From positions 1 through 18,209 of the forward strand of contig JAJXYM010000380.1 in assembly GCA_021780585.1 (NCBI GenBank): 18,209 bases of DNA, in the 5' to 3' direction. Position 1 is the stretch's first letter; every line of letters starts with the position of its first letter. Both the position numbers and the translations under genes were made by a program. Shown here one piece after another: positions 12,454-18,209 of this stretch. Under the pieces are notes generated by a model that had not been told where the DNA came from, ran no database searches, and saw nothing but the letters and a program-made list of their open reading frames with translations. Source of the stretch: Deltaproteobacteria bacterium (lineage in GTDB: Bacteria > Desulfobacterota > Binatia > Binatales > Binataceae).

Positions 12454-13593
12454 ATGAGTATCCTGACCGAACGACAAATCGCGATCCGCGACCTGACCCG
12501 CGACTTCGTGCGCAAGGAGATTACGCCCTTCGCCGCCGAATGGGACCGCACCGAAACCGTGCCGCTTGAGACCGTGCGCAAGATCGGCGCGCTGGGGTTG
12601 TTCGGCGTATGCGTCCCGGCCGAGTGGGGCGGCAGCGGGGCGGATTTCACCTCCTACCTGGTGGCGACCGAGGAACTCGCCTACGGCGACGCCGGGATCT
12701 GCAACATGGTCAGCGCCGCCAACTCCTTTGGCTGGAAGCTGCGCGACTTTGGCGCGCCGGCGCAAAAGGAACGCTTCCTGCGTCCCGTCGCAAGCGGCAA
12801 GCAACTCGGCTGCATGGCGCTGACGGAGCCGCACGCCGGTTCCGACGCCGCCGCGATCCGCACCCGCGCCGTGCGCCGCGGCGACCATTATGTGATCAAC
12901 GGGACCAAGGCCTTCATCACTTCGGGCCGCTCCGCCGACGTCGCGGTGGTGCTGGCGGTCACCGACCCGTCGCTGGGCAAGCGCGGCATTTCCGCTTTTT
13001 TGCTGCATACCGACCAACCGGGCTATCGCGTGATCCGGCTCGAACACAAGCTCGGCCATCGCACCAACGATACCTGCCAGATTCTGCTCGAGGAGCTCGA
13101 AGTTGTCGCGGAGGACATGGTGGGCGCGCCGGGCGACGGCCTGAGAATCGCGCTCTCCGCGCTCGACAGCACGCGCGTGGGCGTCGCCGCGCAGGCCGTC
13201 GGCGTGGCGCGGGCGGCCTTCGACGCCGCGCTCAGTTACGCGCGGGAACGCGAAACCTTCGGCAAGAAAATCATCGAACACCAGGCGATCGCGTTCATGC
13301 TGGCTGAGATGGGCACCGAGATTGAAGTCGCCCGGCAGATGTATCTTCACGTCGCCGCGCTCAAGGACCACGGCGTGCGCTGCGTCAAGGAGGCCTCGAT
13401 GTCAAAGCTGTTCGCCGCGCGGATGTGCGAGCGAGTCTGCTCGATGGCGATTCAGATTCACGGCGGCTACGGCTACGTGAATGATTATCCGGTCGAAAAG
13501 CTCTACCGCGACGCGCGCGTCTTCCAGATCTATGACGGCTCCAACGAAGTGCAAAAGATTCTGATTTCGCGCGAATTGAGCGCCGGCCGCTGA
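12454..13593 (+). CDS. Acyl-CoA dehydrogenase with Asp at the catalytic Glu position
   Basis: A 379-residue FAD-dependent acyl-CoA dehydrogenase, of short-chain/branched-chain type by length. Signature 1 is MALTEPHAGSDAAAIRT (121-137). Signature 2 is QIHGGYGYVNDYPVEKLYRD (334-353). The catalytic segment reads QIYDGSNEVQKI, placing Asp361 where nearly all family members have Glu (YEGT). Helix G has ALDSTRVGVA with Thr240, like medium-chain enzymes, so no alternative Glu replaces it. ACAD10/11-type enzymes use Asp in a related ADGPDEVH motif, so activity is possible. The start is ATG 12454, where the family N-terminus MSILTERQ begins. There is no Shine-Dalgarno sequence; an in-frame TTG at 12418 adds 12 Pro/Arg residues and is less likely. 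Divergent from the crotonase gene, perhaps sharing its pathway. Confidence 0.88.
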   Translation: MSILTERQIAIRDLTRDFVRKEITPFAAEWDRTETVPLETVRKIGALGLFGVCVPAEWGGSGADFTSYLVATEELAYGDAGICNMVSAANSFGWKLRDFGAPAQKERFLRPVASGKQLGCMALTEPHAGSDAAAIRTRAVRRGDHYVINGTKAFITSGRSADVAVVLAVTDPSLGKRGISAFLLHTDQPGYRVIRLEHKLGHRTNDTCQILLEELEVVAEDMVGAPGDGLRIALSALDSTRVGVAAQAVGVARAAFDAALSYARERETFGKKIIEHQAIAFMLAEMGTEIEVARQMYLHVAALKDHGVRCVKEASMSKLFAARMCERVCSMAIQIHGGYGYVNDYPVEKLYRDARVFQIYDGSNEVQKILISRELSAGR

Positions 13594-13613
13594 TCCCGGC
13601 GGCGCGGGAAAAA

Positions 13614-13636
13614 CGGCGCGGGCGCGCCGCCGCGCC
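13614..13636. terminator. GC-rich hairpin between convergent genes
   Basis: GGCGCGG (13615-13621) and CCGCGCC (13630-13636) can pair, with an alternative nested fold CGGCGCG/CGCGCCG. It fills the 57-bp gap between the acyl-CoA dehydrogenase and the receiver gene, which converge. There is no T-run, so termination is only a guess from position. Confidence 0.3.
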
Positions 13637-13650
13637 AATCCGGGCGGCGT

Positions 13651-14049
13651 TCAGGCCCTCGCCCGCCTGATCGCAAGCTCGGGAAAATAGGCCCGCAGGA
13701 TCCGCGCGACCGCCTCGAAATCGACAAACGGCTTTTCCAGGTATCCGATCGCGCCGCCCTTCAGGAAGTCGCGTCGTTCGGATTGTGGTCTGGCGCTGAC
13801 GACCAGGATCGCCGTGTCGGGAGCGTCCTGGCGGATTTGCTGAAACAGCGCCATTGCGTCCATGCCGTCGATTTCAGGCATCATGATGTCGAGCGTGACC
13901 AGTTGCGGCGACATCGTTTGAAACCGCTTCAGCCCGTCGGCCGCGTTTTCGGCCTCGGCGGCGATGACGATCCCCATACCTTCAAGCTTGCGCCGCAGCC
14001 AGTTCCGGGCGTCGACGGAATCGTCGACGATGAGCGCGGTAATCGACAT
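13651..14049 (-). CDS. Stand-alone response-regulator receiver protein (CheY-like)
   Basis: A 132-residue single receiver domain with no output domain. It carries the acidic pair Asp9-Asp10 (IVDDS), phospho-acceptor Asp54 (LDIMMPEIDGMDA), Ser85 (VVSA) as the switch hydroxyl, and Lys106 (EKPF). It acts in the cytoplasm as a phosphorylation shuttle or a protein-binding switch. ATG at 14049 lies 8 bp after the stop of the giant hybrid kinase. Its Shine-Dalgarno GAGG overlaps that TGA stop, which suggests translational coupling and a cognate pair. It likely receives phosphate from the kinase's C-terminal Hpt domain. The C-terminal IRRARA tail is basic. Its downstream target is not in the window. 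Confidence 0.92.
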   Translation of the reverse strand: MSITALIVDDSVDARNWLRRKLEGMGIVIAAEAENAADGLKRFQTMSPQLVTLDIMMPEIDGMDAMALFQQIRQDAPDTAILVVSARPQSERRDFLKGGAIGYLEKPFVDFEAVARILRAYFPELAIRRARA

Positions 14050-14057
14050 CGTTCGCC

Positions 14058-17000
14058 TCAGGGTTGCGCTGTGTCCGCGGGCGACACGACCCGCACCCGT
14101 TCGAGATAATCCTTAAGGGCGAGCGCCGCCTGACGGGCGCCGGAGAGGTCCCGGGCGGCCGCGCTGCGCTCCAGCGCGGCCCCGAATTCCGTAACCGGTA
14201 CGAAGCCGAACGAGGCGCCTTCGCCCTTCAATTTGTGCCCGACCCGCCGGACCGCCTCGTGATCGCCGCGCTCCAGCGCCGCGATAAGGTTTCCAGCGTC
14301 CGCGCGTTTGCGGGCGAGGAAACCGGGAATCAGGTCGCCGATATCAGGATCCACCGTCACGACGATTTCGGCTCGGCCATTGGCGCCGCGATCGGCGAGC
14401 ACCGTCCGGATCGCCTCGTGCAGCGCCGCCTTGCTGATCGGCTTGCTCAGATGGAGATTGCATCCGGCCTCGAGGCTCTTACTTACGTCCTCGCTCAAGG
14501 CCGACGCGGTCAGAGCGATAATCGGCGTGGGCTCTTGGCCGTGTTCGTGTTCCCAGCGGCGAATCTCCCGGGCGGCCGAAATCCCGTCCATCACCGGCAT
14601 CTGGATGTCCATCAGCACGAGCGCATAGCGGCCGCCGGCGAATTTCTCGACGGCGAACCGCCCGTTCTCGGCGTAATCCAGGTCGCACGCGGCATTCTTC
14701 AGGTAGAGTTCGACCAATAAACGGTTATCCGGCGAATCCTCCGCCAGCAATATGCTCAAGCGCTGGCCCGGCGGTCCCAGCGCGATTGGCGGTGGGGAGC
14801 TTCGCGGGGCGTCGGCGGACGGTGGGTCCGGCGCGGTCGCGATCGTCGCGTAGAGGTCCGCGCGCTTTACCGGTTTCACCAGATAACGCAGCCCGTCCGC
14901 ACGCGCCTGCTCGATCTGGCGGGCCAACTCGTGTGACGTGAGCATCGCGATGTTCCGGGCCGGCGCGTCGTTCCGACGCGCGATGCGCTCGGCCAGCGCG
15001 AAGGGGTTCGACCGGTGAAGCCGCCAATCCAGCAGCACCAGATCGTAAGCCGAGCCGGTCGCCTCGGCGTGGACCAGGTCCCGCGCCGCTTCCTCGCCGC
15101 TGGCCGCTTCGTCGACCGCGCATCCGGCGAGCATTTCGCGCAGCAGCGTGCGATTCGCGGCCGAATCATCGACAATCATGACGCGGAGTCCGGCCGGCGG
15201 CGCAACCGTCGCCAGGCCCGGCTCCTCGGCATCGATTTCGAGGTCCACGCTGAAGTGGAAGACGCTTCCTCGGCCCAGTTCGCTCTCCACCCAAACGCGG
15301 CCGTTCATCGATTCAGCCAGTCGCCGCACGATCGCCAGGCCCAATCCGCTGCCACCGTAACGGCGCGTGATCGAGGAATCGGCCTGGGTGAAGCTCGCAA
15401 AAATCACGTCGAACTGATCGGCCGGGATTCCGACTCCAGTGTCCGATACGGAAAATTCGAACGTCGCCCGGTCCGGCGCACCATGCTCCCGCCCGACCTT
15501 CAGCACGACCTCGCCGGCAGCGGTGAACTTAATCGCGTTGCTGAGGAAATTGACCAGTATCTGGCGGATCCGCAGGGGATCGCCGATCAGCCGGCGCGGC
15601 GCTTCGGCGGCGACGCTCGCCACCAGCTCGAGTCCCTTCTCATGGGCGCGCAAGGCCATGGTCTCGGCGGCGGATTCGACCAGCGCTTCGAGGTCGAACG
15701 GAGTCCGTTCCAGTTCGAGTTTGCCGCTCTCGATTTTCGCCAGATCGAGGATATCGCTGATCAGCGCGAGCAGCGCGTGGCCGTTGCGCTTCATGGTCTG
15801 CACGCACAAGCGCATTTCCGCGCCGAGGGGCATTTCGTCAAGCACCTCCGCCATACCCAAAATCGCGTTCATCGGAGTGCGGATCTCGTGCGACATGCTC
15901 GACAAAAACTCCGACTTCGCGCGTGACGCCGCCTCGGCCGCGTCGCGCGCCTCGACCAGCGTCGCTTCGGCTTTTTTCAGGCGCGTGATGTCGCGAACGA
16001 TCGAAATCACGCACGGCTCCCCGTTGAGCGTCACAACCTGGGCTGAGATCAGACAGGGCCTGCGGCCGCGCCGGGTGACGAAGTCGGCCTCCATGTTGCG
16101 CACATGTTCGCCCGCTTGAAGCTTGGCAAGGAATTCCCGGAGTTGGGCCTTGTCGGCCCAGACGCCCAATTCGCTCGGGGATTTTTCCAGCGTCCGTCGT
16201 TTTTCAAGGCCGGTGGCTTTGATGAACTGCTGATTGAGGTCCACGTAACGGCCGTCCGCCATCCGGTTGATGGTGATTGTGTCGGTGCTGGTCTCGAAAA
16301 TTTTACGCAGCGTCTCGGCGCGTTCCTCGGCGCTTTGCTGCGCCGCGCGGCGTTCCGCGATTTCAGCGCGGAGGGATTCCTGGCTGGCTTCAAGCGCCTC
16401 GACCTGCCGCGCCAGCTCCCCGCGCGCCGCCAGCAATTCCTCCTCGAAGCGCTTGAGTCTGGTGATGTCGCGCGAGAACGACAGCAGGCATCGGCGGCCC
16501 TCGAATTCAACGATAACGGCGGAAAACAACACCATGATCCTGGTTCCGTCGCGACGGATCAGACGCGCCTCGCGATTGCGCACGAAGCCTTCCACGCGCA
16601 ACTCGCGCATCGCTTCGCGCAGATCGTCAGGGTTGCTCCAGATGCCAAGTTCCCTGGGCGTCCGGCCGAGCGCCGCCTCCCGGCTGTAGCCGGTGATCAG
16701 CTCATTGCCGTAATTCACGTCGAGGTATTTTCCGTCCTCCAGCGCATTGATCGCGATCGCGTCCGCGCTTTCGTCGAAAATCTTGCGGAATTTGGCCTCG
16801 CTCTCCCGCAACGCCCGCTCGGTGCGCTTGTGCTCGGTGATATTGCGGGTCACTGTCGCATAGCCCAGCAGCTCGCCGGACGCGGAGCGAATTGGCGAGA
16901 TGGTCTGCGACACGTCGAGCAGCGAACCGTCCTTGCGGGCGCGCCGGGTTTCGAAATCCTCGATTCGCTCGCCCCGCTCCAGGCGCGCGATCACGTCGCG

Positions 17001-18194
17001 TAATTCGCGCCGAAGCTCCCGCGGGACGAATTCCGAGAAATGGCGGCCGATTACTTCTTCCGCCCGGTAGCCGAAGATTCGCTCCGCGGCCGGGTTGATG
17101 CTCACATAGACGCCTTCGGGAGTGGTCACCGTCAGCGCGTTATCGGAAGCCCCGGCGAATGCGCTCCAGACCGCCTGCGCCTGCTCCTGCTGGATGTTCT
17201 CGGTGACGTCGCGCAGTGAAGCGATAATGGTGACGTGTCCGGCGTCGCCGACGGGTTCCACCGGCGCCCGCACCGCCTGTCCGATCGCGGCGATGGCGCG
17301 CCATCCGGAGGTCTTGTGCCGCAGGCGACAATTGACGCGACCGGGGTCTCCCGGCGCTTTCACCGCGCGCGCGAACGCGGCGGCGACGGCGTCGCGATCC
17401 TGCTCGTGCACCAGGTCGAGCGCGCAGCGGCCGATCAGCTCGTCACGGGCGTAACCAAGCGTCCGTTCCGCGCTGCCGGTGACTTCGACAATCTTGCCGG
17501 CCGCGTCGAGCGCCAACACGATATCGATCAGGTTGTCGGTCAGGAGGCTGATTTCGGCGTCGCGCCTGGCAAGGTCGTCCTCGCGTCCGGCGCGCCGCGC
17601 CCACGCGGCGTGCGCGGCGCGCCGCCAGGAAATCAGGTGAAACACGCCAAATTGCGTGATTATGGCGGCCGTCAGCAAACTCATCGCGCCATACCGCACG
17701 GCGAGCGCTGACGACGCCGGCCATGCCCAGTCCACGCCGATCAGCGTCGCCGCCACGCACGCCAGGTTGAGCACGAGCTGATATCGCGTCTCCCAGGGGA
17801 TGAGGATTGCCGCGCCGAAACTCACCATGACCAGCGACAGAATCGCCGGCAGCGGCGTTGGCGGAATCGCGCCCGTCGCCGTTAGGTTGACCACCAGCGC
17901 CAGGGCGAGCGCCAGAGCAATTCCGCGCCAATGGCGCTCGAACACCGGCCTTCCGGCGACGGCGATCGCCGCGCCGCCGACTCCGAACGTGACGAGATGG
18001 ACGCGGTACGCCCATCCCGGCGTGCTCGGCGGAGTCAGGTAATCGGATACAACGAATAGCAGTTGGATCAGGATGGCGATCGCGGCGGCGAGCTTCACGC
18101 CGCGCCTGGCCTCCACGACTAGCGATCGCTCGAGCGACGGCGGGGGGGCTGGATCAGTCGTTTTTTGCGGGTGACAATTTTCTGGCGGCGCCAA
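14058..18194 (-). CDS. Membrane hybrid sensor histidine kinase: 6 TM, PAS x4, HisKA, HATPase, REC, REC, Hpt
   Basis: A 1378-residue inner-membrane phosphorelay kinase. The start is TTG 18194, supported by GGAGG at 18202-18206 with 7-nt spacing; no comparable ATG exists. Residues 33-190 hold about six hydrophobic segments, a possible integral-membrane sensor. PAS-type domains lie at about 211-333, 341-455, 465-580 and 629-740, ending in SLRDVTEN, TVTRNITEH, SFSRDITRL and SIVRDITRL. A coiled coil covers about 580-628. HisKA has the phospho-His at 769 (MSHEIRTPMNA). The ATPase shows Asn886 (NFLSNAIKF), DTGVGIP (918-924) and GGSGLGLAI (947-955). Receiver 1 has Asp1009/1010, Asp1056 and Lys1107; receiver 2 has Asp1153, Asp1196, Thr1229 and Lys1251. 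Hpt carries His1320 (GHKLKGEGASFGF). All phosphotransfer residues are present. It is followed by the receiver gene 8 bp on. The signal sensed is unknown. Confidence 0.93.
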   Translation of the reverse strand: MAPPENCHPQKTTDPAPPPSLERSLVVEARRGVKLAAAIAILIQLLFVVSDYLTPPSTPGWAYRVHLVTFGVGGAAIAVAGRPVFERHWRGIALALALALVVNLTATGAIPPTPLPAILSLVMVSFGAAILIPWETRYQLVLNLACVAATLIGVDWAWPASSALAVRYGAMSLLTAAIITQFGVFHLISWRRAAHAAWARRAGREDDLARRDAEISLLTDNLIDIVLALDAAGKIVEVTGSAERTLGYARDELIGRCALDLVHEQDRDAVAAAFARAVKAPGDPGRVNCRLRHKTSGWRAIAAIGQAVRAPVEPVGDAGHVTIIASLRDVTENIQQEQAQAVWSAFAGASDNALTVTTPEGVYVSINPAAERIFGYRAEEVIGRHFSEFVPRELRRELRDVIARLERGERIEDFETRRARKDGSLLDVSQTISPIRSASGELLGYATVTRNITEHKRTERALRESEAKFRKIFDESADAIAINALEDGKYLDVNYGNELITGYSREAALGRTPRELGIWSNPDDLREAMRELRVEGFVRNREARLIRRDGTRIMVLFSAVIVEFEGRRCLLSFSRDITRLKRFEEELLAARGELARQVEALEASQESLRAEIAERRAAQQSAEERAETLRKIFETSTDTITINRMADGRYVDLNQQFIKATGLEKRRTLEKSPSELGVWADKAQLREFLAKLQAGEHVRNMEADFVTRRGRRPCLISAQVVTLNGEPCVISIVRDITRLKKAEATLVEARDAAEAASRAKSEFLSSMSHEIRTPMNAILGMAEVLDEMPLGAEMRLCVQTMKRNGHALLALISDILDLAKIESGKLELERTPFDLEALVESAAETMALRAHEKGLELVASVAAEAPRRLIGDPLRIRQILVNFLSNAIKFTAAGEVVLKVGREHGAPDRATFEFSVSDTGVGIPADQFDVIFASFTQADSSITRRYGGSGLGLAIVRRLAESMNGRVWVESELGRGSVFHFSVDLEIDAEEPGLATVAPPAGLRVMIVDDSAANRTLLREMLAGCAVDEAASGEEAARDLVHAEATGSAYDLVLLDWRLHRSNPFALAERIARRNDAPARNIAMLTSHELARQIEQARADGLRYLVKPVKRADLYATIATAPDPPSADAPRSSPPPIALGPPGQRLSILLAEDSPDNRLLVELYLKNAACDLDYAENGRFAVEKFAGGRYALVLMDIQMPVMDGISAAREIRRWEHEHGQEPTPIIALTASALSEDVSKSLEAGCNLHLSKPISKAALHEAIRTVLADRGANGRAEIVVTVDPDIGDLIPGFLARKRADAGNLIAALERGDHEAVRRVGHKLKGEGASFGFVPVTEFGAALERSAAARDLSGARQAALALKDYLERVRVVSPADTAQP

Positions 18195-18209
18195 TTTAAT
18201 GCCTCCGCT

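Noticed and set aside
12373..13371. 332-codon minus-strand frame antisense to an acyl-CoA dehydrogenase
   Set aside because: Composition is that of a GC-rich antisense shadow; the plus strand encodes a complete dehydrogenase with both signatures.
15015..15926. 303-codon plus-strand frame inside the histidine kinase gene
   Set aside because: It lies wholly opposite the HisKA/HATPase/receiver coding sequence, has no family motif and no ribosome-binding site.

Overview
The window is GC-rich bacterial DNA dominated by acyl-CoA and amidohydrolase-type catabolism, with a large signalling protein at the right edge. Codon use, Shine-Dalgarno sequences and protein families fit a GC-rich Gram-negative-type bacterium. 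The mix of amidohydrolases, a carboxymuconolactone-decarboxylase-like protein, several acyl-CoA dehydrogenases and crotonases recalls uncultured soil Desulfobacterota-like or Binatota-like genomes. That taxonomic guess is inference only; no rRNA or marker gene is present.

Layout. (1) 1-363: the 3' end of a cob(I)alamin adenosyltransferase gene. It is followed by about 600 bp without a credible intact gene, holding possible gene remnants and a perfect 16-bp hairpin. (2) 961-5818, minus strand: four co-directional genes read in the order Zn-dependent alcohol dehydrogenase, amidohydrolase-2 protein, CMD/AhpD-like protein, amidohydrolase-3 (D-aminoacylase-like) protein. They look like a catabolic cluster of unknown substrate. 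(3) 6361-9758, plus strand: HMG-CoA lyase, enoyl-CoA hydratase and an acyl-CoA dehydrogenase. These are three of the step types of leucine/isovalerate degradation, but no carboxylase is visible. (4) 9826-10378: a short secreted beta-helix protein on the minus strand that looks truncated, abutting an orphan ribosome-binding site. (5) 10669-13593: a two-module VOC protein (+), a crotonase (-) and a second acyl-CoA dehydrogenase (+). (6) 13651-18194, minus strand: a 1378-residue membrane hybrid histidine kinase (PAS x4, HisKA, HATPase, REC, REC, Hpt) followed 8 bp later by a stand-alone receiver protein. Together they form a complete phosphorelay with no DNA-binding output in view.

The most notable signals are active-site departures. 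One acyl-CoA dehydrogenase has its probable catalytic Glu in the alternative (LCAD/IVD-like) position, another has Asp in place of the usual Glu, one crotonase has Ser for a catalytic Glu, and the D-aminoacylase homologue seems to lack two zinc-ligand histidines. I did not find a CRISPR array, tRNA, rRNA, transposase or an obvious new defence or mobile system.
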